This document shows positions 1 through 10,000 of a stretch of DNA of 50,696 nt, piece by piece. Origin of the DNA: an uncultured Lachnospiraceae bacterium (lineage in GTDB: Bacteria; Bacillota; Clostridia; Lachnospirales; Lachnospiraceae); assembly GCA_902786515.1 (NCBI GenBank), contig CADADA010000037.1:1-50696 (forward strand). The letters run 5' to 3'. The notes below the pieces were generated by a model. The model made no database searches. It had not been told where the DNA came from and saw only the letters and a program-made list of their open reading frames with translations. Position numbers and translations under genes: made by a program. Each line of letters begins with the position of its first letter. The stretch's first letter is position 1.

Positions 1-24
1 TACATGACTGAGGATGCATAAAAA

Positions 25-72
25 TATCATATAAGAATGTAGGTTTTACGACATTCTTATATGATAAAAAAA
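25..72. repeat. Perfect 16-bp inverted repeat
   Basis: Positions 25-40 and 51-66 are exact reverse complements around a 10-nt loop. A-rich sequence flanks both sides, so a transcript in either direction would end in a hairpin near a U-rich stretch (weak terminator geometry). It lies directly before the truncated exporter gene and may mark the deletion or insertion joint that removed the exporter's 5' end. The function is inferred. Confidence 0.55.
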
Positions 73-146
73 CTACATTTTTATATTGACATTTACATTT
101 ATCCAGCCTATGTAGTATAGTTCCATATTTTGCGTTTTATAAAGTA

Positions 147-1775
147 ATGGATGCAATGGTTATTGGACAAATAGAAGGATTGCTTAGTGGTATGAATTTT
201 ATAGTTCTGCTAAAAGTATTACAATTAATCTTTTCAGCTGCTATAAATTATGATGACATTATAAATGCAACAGTTAAATTAGCTGTTATATTTGGAATCA
301 GACTAATATTATATATAGTTTCATATGTTGGCTGTCAGACAGGTGGCGCAGATGTAAGCAAAGAGATAAGGATAGCGTTAGGAAATAAGTTTAAAAAGAT
401 ACCACTGGGACGGTTTACAAAGAATCGTACAGGTTTTTATATTAATGCGGCTACATCAGAGGTAGGAGATTATGAACAAATATTGACACATAAGCTTGCT
501 GATATAATTAAGTTTTCTATTTTGGTTTTGGTATTAGGGATATATGCCGGCTATCTATATGTACCGGTAGGTTTGATTATGATAGTATCGTTATTGATGT
601 TAATACCTGCTATTAAATTATCAATTCATCAGGTCAATATCTACGGAAAACGTAAGAATCTTGCAAGAGAAGAGAATGTGAGTGCTATCAATGAGTATTT
701 AACAGGCAGTCAGACACTTCGTTCTTATGGATTGTCAGGTGTAAAGAATCTGGCTTTAATGAAATCCATGAAGGAATTTTCTGATGTCAGTTATGAATAT
801 GAAAAAGCAATTTTGCCGATAGGTTTCGTTTATGTATTTTTAGGATATGCAGGATTTGCTGCAACGATTATATTAGCAATTTTAGGATGGGAGAATGGCA
901 GTATTTCACCCGCAGAGGCGATTATTGTTGTAATGTTGCCACTATTTGCAGTGAAAGTTGATATGACATTATATATTAGTCTTGTTTCATATCGTAACCT
1001 TTTGATTTCAAAAGTAAAGATAAATACTATCTTTGATGAAAACGAAGAAATCGAAGATTGTAAAGAGTTTAAACCGCAGGGATATGAAATTGTATTTAAA
1101 GATGTAGAGTTTTCATATTCTGACGGTGAGCCGGTATTACGGGGAGTTAATGCTGTAATTCCTGAGAATTCACTAACTGCAATAGTCGGAGAATCCGGTG
1201 CGTGTAAAAGTACAGTTTTTAATCTGTTGGCAAAGTATTATAGTCCTGATAAAGGAACCATCACAATAGGTGGTCAGGATATTGTAAATTCAGATGTGGA
1301 AAATGTAATGTCGGATATCAGTATGGTTGACCAGGATGTGTTTCTATTTGATGATACAATACAGAATAATATTCTTTACGCCAGAGAAGATGCATCAGAT
1401 GATGAGATTAGAAAAGCATGTATGCAGGCAAACTGTGATGACTTTATAAATGAATTAGAAGACAAATACAATACAGTGGTTGGTGAAAATGGTAATAAGT
1501 TTTCGGGAGGAGAGAGACAACGTTTGTCAGTTGCAAGGGCAATTCTAAGGGATAGTAAGATTATTCTTCTGGATGAGGCTACGTCTTCATTGGATATTGA
1601 AAATGAGCTTCTTGTTAAAAGAGCTATAGAAAATCTAATGAAAAAAAATAAAACTGTTTTAATGATTGCTCATAATCTGTCTGTGGTTAAAGATGCAGAC
1701 AACATATTGGTAATGGATGATGGCAGGATAATTGAGAGTGGAACACATGAAGAACTGTTGAAGTTAAGGATATGA
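147..1775 (+). pseudogene. ABC exporter (TM domain plus ATPase), 5'-truncated and Walker A damaged
   Basis: This is a half-size ABC exporter: a transmembrane domain over about residues 1-290 followed by an ATPase domain. The signature FSGGERQRLS is near residue 452 and Walker B IILLDEATS near 472. Walker A reads GESGACKST at 348-356, so the near-invariant glycine before the lysine is Cys353. No Shine-Dalgarno precedes ATG 147. The frame stays open upstream to about position 90 and reads like the end of a first membrane helix (IVPYFAFYKV), closed by TGA at 87-89. The usual first 30-40 residues are therefore missing (542 residues against about 580). Exporters of this type usually sit beside Trep_Strep ECF components, as here. 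The following gene overlaps it by 4 nt. I infer a non-functional remnant; the substrate is unknown. Confidence 0.75.
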
Positions 1776-2927
1776 TTACTACGGGGATTTTTTCTGTTCT
1801 GCTGCTTTTTTGCGCTATGATTACAGGAGGGCCGTTTGCTACGATTCCGACGTTAACATTTTATTTTCCGATAGGAGCAAGTGTGCTGGCCGGACCTGTA
1901 TTTATGCTTTTTGTAGCAAAGGTTCCTAAAAAATGGGCTCTGCCTGTAGTTGGTGTGCTGTTATGTGTATTAGGGACATTAACAGGAATGCATTGGGGAA
2001 TGAATTTCGGTTTTTTATTGTTTTCAATCATTGCGTCATTAGTCGCCGGTATGGGAAATTACAAAAATAAAGTATTAAATGTCTTAGCGTATATTTTATA
2101 TAGTTTTGGACCTATGGGGACATATTTAGTGTTCTTTTTTGACAGAAAGTCTTGGATTAGCTTCATGTTGAAAAAGGGAACGGAGCAGGGGTATATTGAT
2201 AAGATGAGTACAGTTGCAGGTACAGATACAATTCTGGTTATGATTTTTGGAACAGCGATAGTTGCAGGTATAAGTGGTTTAACTGCTGAAGAGTTGTCGG
2301 AACTTGGACTTAGGACGAAAATTAGTACTGACATTGAACAGATTGTGAGAAATATTAAGAATAATAAAGACGATAATTTTACGGATACAGAGGAAGATAC
2401 CAATAGATGTTACCTAAAAAAAATATCTGTATATAGAAATAAGAATTTATTACATGACAAGCTTAATGCTGAATTTATGGGTGGACAGATATGGGGATTA
2501 ACCGGTCGTAATGGGATAGGCAAGACCACGAAGAAAACTAAAAAAAAGTTCATATCTTGTTATGCAGGATGTGAATTATCAATTATTTGCTGATTCTGTG
2601 GAAGCAGAGTGTTCTCTTGGCATGAATTTAGAGGAGCTCGAAGATGTAAGAAATGTATTGGAAGAACTTGGATTGTGGAAATATAAAGACAGACATCCGA
2701 ATACTCTTTCCGGAGGACAAAAACAGAGGCTCGCAGTTGCTGTAGGTATGATGCATAAGAAGGATATTATTCTTTTTGATGAACCAACAAGCGGACTTGA
2801 CTATGTGAATATGGACAGGATGTCAGGATTAATAAAAAAGCTGGCTGTCAGAGGAAAAATAATTATAATCGCTACTCATGACGGAGAGTTTATAACAAAA
2901 TGCTGTACGGATGTCATGAGGTCATAA
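1772..2927 (+). pseudogene. ECF transporter S component fused by deletion to a frameshifted ATPase
   Basis: The first 165 or so residues are a multi-helix MptD/Trep_Strep-type S component. The sequence then jumps into what looks like the end of one ECF ATPase domain (LTAEELSELGLR) and the start of a second (GLTGRNGIGKTT, Walker A). The T component and most of the first ATPase are missing. About 25-30 residues after this Walker A are also gone. An A8 run at 2540-2547 then shifts the frame; reading it as seven As restores KSSYLVMQDVNYQLF. The rest, with TLSGGQKQRLAVAVGM and ILFDEPTSGLD, continues in the other frame to 2927. I infer two or more deletions plus a one-base indel. Its ATG overlaps the exporter stop by 4 nt, so it was once part of one operon. 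Confidence 0.85.
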
Positions 2928-2975
2928 GACTATATCAGACTGAATGAGAAAGTTTATCTTTAAGCACTCTGCGCC

Positions 2976-3004
2976 TTGACACATATTCAGTGGCTATGTT
3001 ATAA
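2976..3004 (+). promoter_or_regulatory. Putative sigma-A promoter of the methyltransferase gene
   Basis: TTGACA at 2976-2981, a 17-nt spacer, then TTATAA at 2999-3004, about 34 nt before the start codon. The -35 is a perfect consensus. This suggests the methyltransferase is expressed apart from the decayed transporter upstream. Confidence 0.55.
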
Positions 3005-3037
3005 AAATTACTCAATGAAAATATGGAGGTTAAAAGA

Positions 3038-3817
3038 ATGGACTTAAAATTTGGAGATGTACAGGAGACCGCACTCATACCACTTGCAATTAAGGCAAGT
3101 GAGACAGCCAGACCGAATGCCAGAATCAGAGATGAAAAAGCGAAAGAAATTATAGATACTCTTGGTGTAGATGTGAGTAAATATGATCCCTTTATGTCTC
3201 ATGAAGGTGTTGTAGCCAGAACAATCATGTTTCGTGATGAAATTAAAAGGTTACTGGTAAAACATCCTGATGCCGTATGTATCAATCTTGGATGCGGGTT
3301 TGATGATAAATTCTCACAGGTAGACAACGGAAAAGTACAATGGTTTGATGTGGATTTGCCGGATCAGATTGCTGTCAGAAGAAAAGTATACGAAGACAGA
3401 GAACGTTGCAAAATGATGGATGGAAATGCACTCGACGGAGCATGGACTGACGCGATACCGGATGCTGATGAGTACATAGTGATAATGGAAGGAGTGCTCG
3501 AATATTTTTCAAAGGAACAGGTGAAGATTTGCCTTAACATGTTATGTGACAGCTTTAAACACGGGTATCTTCTGGCAGAACTTCATTCACCTTTTTTGGA
3601 GAAAAATGGAAAGCATCATGACGCTGTGAAGCATACAAATGCCACTTTTGGCTGGGGAACAAAATCAGGTGAAGACTATATTCCATTAGAGCCAAGACTT
3701 AGTCTTATATCAGAACATAGTTACAATGAAGAGATGAAGAAGTATTCAATCCGTGGTAAGATTTTTGCCGTAATAGGAAAAAATATGAATAACAGACTTG
3801 CTGTTTTTACATGGTAA
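3038..3817 (+). CDS. SAM-dependent O-methyltransferase, LCM/TcmP type
   Basis: A class I methyltransferase of about 259 residues. The SAM-binding glycine motif appears as INLGCGFDDKF, followed by an acidic FDVDLP segment and the later IVIMEGVLEYF, the arrangement of the leucine carboxyl methyltransferase/TcmP family. The acceptor is unknown; relatives often sit next to Trep_Strep ECF transporters, which fits the remnant just upstream. ATG 3023 overlaps the GGAGG at 3025-3029, so I place the start at ATG 3038 with 8-nt spacing. The frame is intact with no missing motif seen. Confidence 0.8.
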   Translation: MDLKFGDVQETALIPLAIKASETARPNARIRDEKAKEIIDTLGVDVSKYDPFMSHEGVVARTIMFRDEIKRLLVKHPDAVCINLGCGFDDKFSQVDNGKVQWFDVDLPDQIAVRRKVYEDRERCKMMDGNALDGAWTDAIPDADEYIVIMEGVLEYFSKEQVKICLNMLCDSFKHGYLLAELHSPFLEKNGKHHDAVKHTNATFGWGTKSGEDYIPLEPRLSLISEHSYNEEMKKYSIRGKIFAVIGKNMNNRLAVFTW

Positions 3818-3882
3818 TTATATAATTTATGTTAGAAGCAGATGTAATGTTTCTGGAGAAAAACAAAATTGGAGGTAATGCA

Positions 3883-4440
3883 ATGAAACAGAGTTTTGAC
3901 AAGGGATTTATAACACCACACCCGGTGTTTATCATCGCGACATATGATGAGAATGGAAAGCCGGATGCAATGAATGCTGCATGGGTTGGACAGATAGGAG
4001 GCAATCAGATATCTATGAGCCTTTCTAATCATAGAACAACCACGAATATTAAGGCGAATAAGGAATTTACGGTAAGTTTTGCAACAAAGGAACAGGTTGA
4101 AGCCTGTGATTATGTAGGAATTGTTTCAGGAGATAAGGTTCCGGATAAAATGGAAAAGTGCGGATTTACCGTGACTAAGTCAGATAAGGTAAATGCACCG
4201 GTTATAGATCAGTTGCCTGTCGCAATAGAGTGCAAAGTAATAGATTTGCAGGAAGAGTTTGGTGAGACGAGAGTTGTCGCTGAGATTGTTGGAATGAAAG
4301 CTGATGAAAGCGTATTAACTGATGGAAAAGTTGATTTAGAAAAACTTAATCCAATTATGTTCGATACAGTTGCACTTTGTTACAGAGAAATCGGGGCAAG
4401 TGTCGGTGGAGCATGGAAAGCAGGAAAGAAGTTCGAATAG
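3883..4440 (+). CDS. Flavin reductase family protein (FMN-binding split barrel)
   Basis: 185 residues with the flavin-reductase-like split-barrel pattern: PHPVFIIATYDENGKPDAMNAAWVGQ at the N-terminus (a substrate/flavin region), NHRTTTNIKANKEFTVSF in the middle, and an intact C-terminus. Such proteins bind FMN and often act as small oxidoreductases or flavoredoxins in anaerobes; the physiological partner cannot be read here. The longer frame from 3829 lacks a ribosome site, while GGAGG at 3871-3875 is 7 nt from ATG 3883. A clear terminator follows, so it ends its transcript. Confidence 0.85.
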   Translation: MKQSFDKGFITPHPVFIIATYDENGKPDAMNAAWVGQIGGNQISMSLSNHRTTTNIKANKEFTVSFATKEQVEACDYVGIVSGDKVPDKMEKCGFTVTKSDKVNAPVIDQLPVAIECKVIDLQEEFGETRVVAEIVGMKADESVLTDGKVDLEKLNPIMFDTVALCYREIGASVGGAWKAGKKFE

Positions 4441-4453
4441 ATAAAAACAAAAG

Positions 4454-4479
4454 GCATCCACGTAGAGTGGATGCTTTTT
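4454..4479 (+). terminator. Intrinsic terminator after flavin reductase
   Basis: GCATCCAC at 4454-4461 pairs with GTGGATGC at 4467-4474 around a 5-nt loop, followed by TTTTT at 4475-4479. Confidence 0.85.
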
Positions 4480-4496
4480 ATTACGAATTGTTAGTA

Positions 4497-4620
4497 TTGA
4501 AATGTGATTGTAATACCAAATTACGCTCATGAAATGTGATAATAATGCCAAATTACGCTCATGAAATGTGAAAATAAAACTGAATAACACTCATGAAATG
4601 TGAAAATAATAATTGAACAG
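4497..4620 (+). repeat. Four direct repeats with a 32-bp period upstream of the DUF4143 ATPase
   Basis: Units start at 4497, 4529, 4561 and 4593. Each begins with an (A/T)TGAAATGTGA core followed by an A/T-rich stretch, and the first three end in AC(G)CTC. The last unit is cut short and runs into the probable promoter region (TTGAAC at about 4613, TATGAT near 4632). The 32-bp spacing is about three helical turns, so a protein could bind every unit on one DNA face. No spacers vary as in a CRISPR array. Function is inferred: operator or iteron cluster. Confidence 0.75.
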
Positions 4621-4663
4621 ACTGTTTTTGTATGATAGACTTTAATTGTTGGAGGTGTAAAAA

Positions 4664-5998
4664 ATGTATTTAAAAAGAAAAATAGACCGTTTTTTAGTTC
4701 AATGGAAAGAAGATCCTGCACATAAACCTTTGATAATTAAAGGAGCACGACAAATAGGTAAAACTGAATCCATTTTACATTTTGCAAATGAACATTATCG
4801 TAATGTGATTTATTTGAATTTTGTTTTTGATAAAAAATATAAAGCAATAGTAAATGACGGATATGATGTAGAAAACGTTATAAAAAATATTTCTTTGGCT
4901 AATCCGGCTGTTCGGTTTATTCCGGGAGAAACACTTATTATATTTGATGAAATTCAGGAGTATCCTGATATTGCAACATCGTTAAAGGCGTTTAGGTTAG
5001 ATGGAAGATTTGATGTTATTTGTAGTGGTTCTATGCTTGGTATTAACTATAAAAAAATTCATAGTAATAGTGTTGGTAACAAAACTGATTATCAAATGTA
5101 TTCAATGGACTTTGAAGAATTTTTATGGTCAAAGGGATATAAAGATGAACAGGTTGCAGATATATTAAGGCATATGATTAATATAACACCATTTAGTGAT
5201 ACGGAGCTAAATGTGTATAGAACGCTGTTTCTGGATTATTGTGTTTTAGGTGGTATGCCTGATGTTGTGAGAGGGTATGTAGAGACAGGTTTGTTTTCAG
5301 GTTCTCTGGAAATTCAGGAGCAAATAAGATTGGATTATGAGGAAGATGTCAGAAAGTATGCACAAGGTTTAAATCAGGCAAAAATTATAAGTGTATATAG
5401 AAGTATTCCGGCACAATTAGCGAAAGAAAATAAGAAATTCCAATTTAACAAAGTTGATAAAAAAGCACGTTCAAGAGAATATACCGGTTGTATTGAGTGG
5501 TTAATTGATGCAGGGGTAGTAACTGAATGCAATTGTCTTGCTTTTCCGGAACTACCATTAAAAGGAAATATTGATGAAAGTAAATATAAACTCTATTATC
5601 CGGATACAGGTTTGTTGATATCTTCGCTGGATGAAGAAGCACAGGAGGACTTGAGAGTGAACAAGAACCTTGGTGTTTATAAGGGAGCATTATATGAGAA
5701 TTTTGTAGCAGAAGCTTTTATTAAACAGGGATTAGGGCTTTTTTATTATAAAAAGGAAAACTCGACACTAGAAGAAGATTTTTTTGTAAGATCAAAAAAT
5801 GAGTTAATTCCGGTTGAAGTAAAATCAAACAGAAACAGTTCTAAGTCGTTAGTTTCATTAATAAAAAATGAAAAATACAGTGACATAAAGCACGGAATAA
5901 AATTTGGAAATTTTAATATTGGTTGTGCAAACGACATATATACATTCCCTTACTTTTGTGTGTTCATGTTAAAGCCTTTTTTACAACAATGGGATTAG
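4664..5998 (+). CDS. AAA ATPase with C-terminal DUF4143 domain
   Basis: A 444-residue ATP-binding protein of the AAA_14/DUF4143 type. Walker A is GARQIGKTE near residues 27-35 and Walker B is LIIFDEIQE near 92-100. The C-terminal region has EEDFFV and LIPVEVKSNRN, a PD-(D/E)xK-like motif seen in DUF4143 proteins. Length is normal for the family. It is preceded by GGAGGTG and ATG. Many copies occur in Clostridia and Bacteroidales and their role is unsettled; defence or toxin functions have been suggested because of the nuclease-like fold. It is monocistronic, with a repeat array before it and an independent promoter after it. Confidence 0.85.
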   Translation: MYLKRKIDRFLVQWKEDPAHKPLIIKGARQIGKTESILHFANEHYRNVIYLNFVFDKKYKAIVNDGYDVENVIKNISLANPAVRFIPGETLIIFDEIQEYPDIATSLKAFRLDGRFDVICSGSMLGINYKKIHSNSVGNKTDYQMYSMDFEEFLWSKGYKDEQVADILRHMINITPFSDTELNVYRTLFLDYCVLGGMPDVVRGYVETGLFSGSLEIQEQIRLDYEEDVRKYAQGLNQAKIISVYRSIPAQLAKENKKFQFNKVDKKARSREYTGCIEWLIDAGVVTECNCLAFPELPLKGNIDESKYKLYYPDTGLLISSLDEEAQEDLRVNKNLGVYKGALYENFVAEAFIKQGLGLFYYKKENSTLEEDFFVRSKNELIPVEVKSNRNSSKSLVSLIKNEKYSDIKHGIKFGNFNIGCANDIYTFPYFCVFMLKPFLQQWD

Positions 5999-6000
5999 TA

Positions 6001-6029
6001 TTGCAAAACTAGATAAAATATTGTATAAT
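6001..6029 (+). promoter_or_regulatory. Putative promoter of the secreted-protein pseudogene
   Basis: TTGCAA at 6001-6006, a 17-nt spacer, then a perfect TATAAT at 6024-6029. It lies 47 nt before ATG 6076. Confidence 0.6.
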
Positions 6030-6075
6030 TAACACAGACTTTTGGTTATATTATACAAAAAAGTAGGACTTTTAT

Positions 6076-6832
6076 ATGAAGAGAATGAAAGGATTTTTAG
6101 TAACAATGATGGCACTCATATTTGTAGCTTTATGTTTGCCGGCGATTCAGGCAGAGGCAGGACAGTTCGACAGGAATACCAACTGCAATACGTTCCTATC
6201 CGGGTTCTAGTTCATATGTTGACTTTTCGCTTTCTGGAAAAAAGACTATTAAAAGCGTAAAGTCCAGCAGTAGTGATCTTATAGTAAAGATTACTAACAG
6301 ATATTATTCTGAGAGCAATGGAACTGTTGATAGTAACGGCTATTCTATTACTACGTTATCAGATAAGGCTGGTAAGTACACTCTTACTTTTACATTATCT
6401 GACAACAGTAAAAAGAAGGCAACGGTATACAACTATCCGTCACCTGTAAAGTTTGTAAAGATTAACGGAAAAAATTATGGACAACTTGATAGGACAAACA
6501 AGAAGAGCTGTACAGTTAAAGTAGGTCTTGCATCAGGAAATACAATCAAAAGTTTAGAGTATACTTACAATGAGAAAGTAAAAACAGATGATGGGTATAA
6601 AACAGAAGAAAAGACAAAGAAATTCAAAAATGGCGGAACAATTAAGATTAATCAGCAGCAGTATGTATACAAATATAGCAGTTCATCATCAGATGAAAAC
6701 TATTCTTATAAGAGTGAAAATCTGAGTGACAGCCTGTATGCTTATACACATGTTATAATTACATACAAAGATAAATATACAAAGAAAACAGAAACATATT
6801 CTACTTATATAGCATCTGTGTTATGTAAATAA
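6076..6832 (+). pseudogene. Secreted protein with signal peptide, broken by a frameshift
   Basis: ATG 6076 follows AGGA at 6065-6068 and opens a clear signal peptide (MKRMKGFLVTMMALIFVALC, cleavage probably after IQAEA). That frame stops at TAG 6208-6210. From about 6155 another plus frame reads DSSTGIPTAIRSYPGSSSYV and continues as a lysine/serine-rich beta-type protein to TAA 6830-6832. A one-base indel between about 6145 and 6165, not in a homopolymer, explains both halves. The intact protein would have about 250 residues. The mature part matches no named domain that I recognise. Promoter and terminator are both well preserved, so the break may be recent. Confidence 0.75.
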
Positions 6833-6842
6833 TAATAATACT

Positions 6843-6886
6843 AAAGTAAGTCATACACTAATTATAGTGTATGGCTTACTTTAAAA
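6843..6886 (+). terminator. Long-stem terminator
   Basis: Positions 6843-6860 pair with 6865-6882 over 18 bp with one G-T pair and a 4-nt loop. The stem ends in an A/T tract on both sides, so it could act in either direction. Confidence 0.75.
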
Positions 6887-6976
6887 TTTAGCCGAAAAAT
6901 ACAAAGGTAATTGTGGAATATTACAAAAAATCTCTATTCAATACATAAAAAAACAGTAAAAATTAACAAGTTACTC

Positions 6977-7005
6977 TGTACATAAATGAATACATGTGTT
7001 ATACT
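6977..7005 (+). promoter_or_regulatory. Putative promoter of the Ig-like repeat protein
   Basis: TGTACA at 6977-6982, a 17-nt spacer and TATACT at 7000-7005, giving a leader of about 50 nt. The -35 is moderate. The rest of 6887-7062 is AT-rich and shows no other clear signal. Confidence 0.45.
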
Positions 7006-7062
7006 GAAGAAGTGTTATTGTATCAATAATCTTGCAAAAGATAATGCAAAGGAGGAAACGAT

Positions 7063-10000
7063 ATGAAACAAAAAAAGAGAGTTTTATCGTTGCTTTTGGC
7101 CGTTATTATGACCATTACACAATTGCCGTATAGCAATCTTGGGACTGCAAAAGCGGCAGATGGCGACGAAGCAGGGGATGCGTATGAGTATAAGTTATTA
7201 TTTAAGGAAACTATTAAAAACTATGATAGTGTTTGGAATGAAGAAAAAGAGGAATACGAGGATGTTGAGACGGATACATACAATTATTATTATGCAAAGC
7301 ATCCTAAAAAAGTATTACAGGGAAATGATGTTGATATTTCATTCGTATCTGTGCAGGGTAAGACAGATACAACCGAGCCGACATCAGAGGAACTTGGTAA
7401 TGCATCAAGTGCATATATCTACTGTGATGATATAGGGCTCACGGATCAGGCAACAGGACGAAGCATATATCATGATACCTATGGAAATTCGAGCATTAAT
7501 AAAAATTATTCGGATTTTGCAAAAGATGCAAATGGTAAATTTACTGATATAGCAGGAAAAAGAATTTACACATTAAGTATTACTCCGGAGGAATACAGCT
7601 ACCAGAATATTGAGACAGCAGGTGACGTGAATATTGAAATCGAGTGGGTGTCAAGAGGAGCAAATTTTATCGAAGGCGGCTTTGGAGAGAAAAGAGAAAA
7701 AGTAACAAAAGATTATGGAGTGCTTTATGCACCTGTTTATAATTTTGCTGAAGGAGTTCAGAAAGTAAATTACATCTATGTATATTCTTTAAAATGTAAG
7801 AGCAGTGCTTCAAACGAATGGAATTATATATACAAAGATTGGCAATACAATGCAGATGGACAGTTTGCTTACGATGCATCAACTGACAGTGGATATGGAA
7901 CACAATACCGTTGGGAAGTAAAAGTATTGTATTCATATTTTGATAATGATACATATACATCTGAAGAAGTAGAACTTGATAATTATGAGTCATGCCTTTT
8001 GACGGTTGTGAAATCATCTGATTATTATAACAGTAATCCGGTAGCATTTCTTGATCAGAACAGTTCACCTGAGTATGTGAGTACAAATGTAAATACTCAA
8101 TTAGTGGTAGACGCTAAGGCTGCAGATATTAAATTATCATCAACTGATGTTGTATACGATGAAACTGCATATGATGTTAAGTATCAGTGGTCATCATCAA
8201 CAGGTGGTGAAGAATATAAAGATATAGAAGGTGCAACTAATACTGAATATGTTCTTAAGAATGCACCGGCACAGATGACCGAATACAGACTTACTGCTAC
8301 AGCATATGAAAAGAAGGCTGAAGGAAGCAGCGAGGAAGCAAAGGTAAAGGGTACCGCTACATATAACATTAACATGTATGTCAGCAATGGAGAATCTGTT
8401 TTCAGTGTGAGCGATGATTCGACATGGAATGAACCGGATAATCACAATTTGAAAAATGTATATGACGCTGAAAGCAGCAGCTATGTTTCAGCAGAAGAAG
8501 AATACTCAAATACACAGTTTACAGCTAATGTAGGAGATGAAATTGCTCTTAAATTAGGTGTGGATGTAAAAGATAAAGAAAAATATACAATTGAATCAGT
8601 TACTCTTCAGAAGTGCACATATGTCAATAATGAAGACGGAAGTATTGCAGATACATCAAAATGGATAGATGTTGAAAATAAAGCATCTGAAGATGGAAAG
8701 TATTCTTACACAACTGAGGCACTTAAATCATCAGACTTTTATTACACAAATGCTTACAAGTCAGGCGAAGAGACAATTACTGAATACAGTGCATTTGTTC
8801 CAAAATACAGATATGTTGTAATCGCAGTAAATAAGGAGACAAATGCAAAATGCAGAGCTGAATTTAAAGCAGAAATAAATGAGTATACAGGAAAATACCA
8901 GGCACTGGAAACGATTGACCGTACTGAAAAAACAGTGGAAGGTGAGAAAGATAAAGCAGTGACTTTGAAAAATCCTGCATTTATAATTACTGATGATAAT
9001 AAAAATGCATTGGATAAATTTAAAGCTGCATACACATGGGAAAAATATGATTCAGTTAAAGGTGATTTCGTAGAAGTAAAGGCTACAGATAACTTAAGCA
9101 TTAAAGATAATGTACTTTCAATCGCCAAATACGCATCAGACTGTGCAGGAACATACCGACTTTCAGTATCTAAAGTTAGAAGTGATGGTACTCCTGTGGT
9201 AAGTGATTTAAAAAGCAGATTTATTTACAGATTACAGGATAAGGCAGAAGAGAAAAATGCAGATTTGCCGACACCTCATGCGTATAGAAGTACAGCTAGA
9301 AGCATACCTGCATCTATTGGTGAAAAAGTAGAACTTGGTGTGAAGATTTCACCGGAGACAGAAGGATATACTGTTACATACGTATGGTCAAAAAATGGAA
9401 CGGTAGATGCAAATCAGACAAAAGATACATACAGCATAGAACAGATTAAAGAGAGTGATTTCGGTTCATATGAATGTGACGTTACATTCAAAAAGGACGG
9501 TAATGAGTATACGGATCAGGTTGATTTCATAGTTGACAAAGAATATGGTCTTGTAATCAATACACCTGAGTATACTTTACTTAAGAACAGGGAAATTGGA
9601 CAGAAAGCGGTTATGTCAGTAGATACAACCGGAAGTAAAGGAAATATTACATACCGCTGGTATAAAAAGAATACAGGTATTGATGCAACAGATTATACAA
9701 GAGTGAAAGATGCAGATTCTGTAGATTCATCATTTACAATAGATGCATTAAAGGCAGAAGATTTTGCTGAATATGTGTGTGTTGTAACAAACGGACAAAA
9801 TGCAGATATACGTAAATTCAGAATTTCATCAATTGACAATACTGTTGTTACTGCAAATTCTGTTGTAAGGGCAACACCATATACAGCTAAGAGACAGCTT
9901 GGTGACAGTGTAGAGATGAGAGTAGATTCAGAGATTCTTGATGGTTATACTGTATCATACGCATGGACTAAGATTATCTATGATGGAGCATACAGTCCGT

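Noticed and set aside
4497..4620. CRISPR array
   Set aside because: The 32-bp units are imperfect throughout and have no repeat/spacer division.
6042..6260. 72-codon plus-strand ORF
   Set aside because: Different frame from the signal peptide at 6076, no ribosome site, no protein-like pattern.
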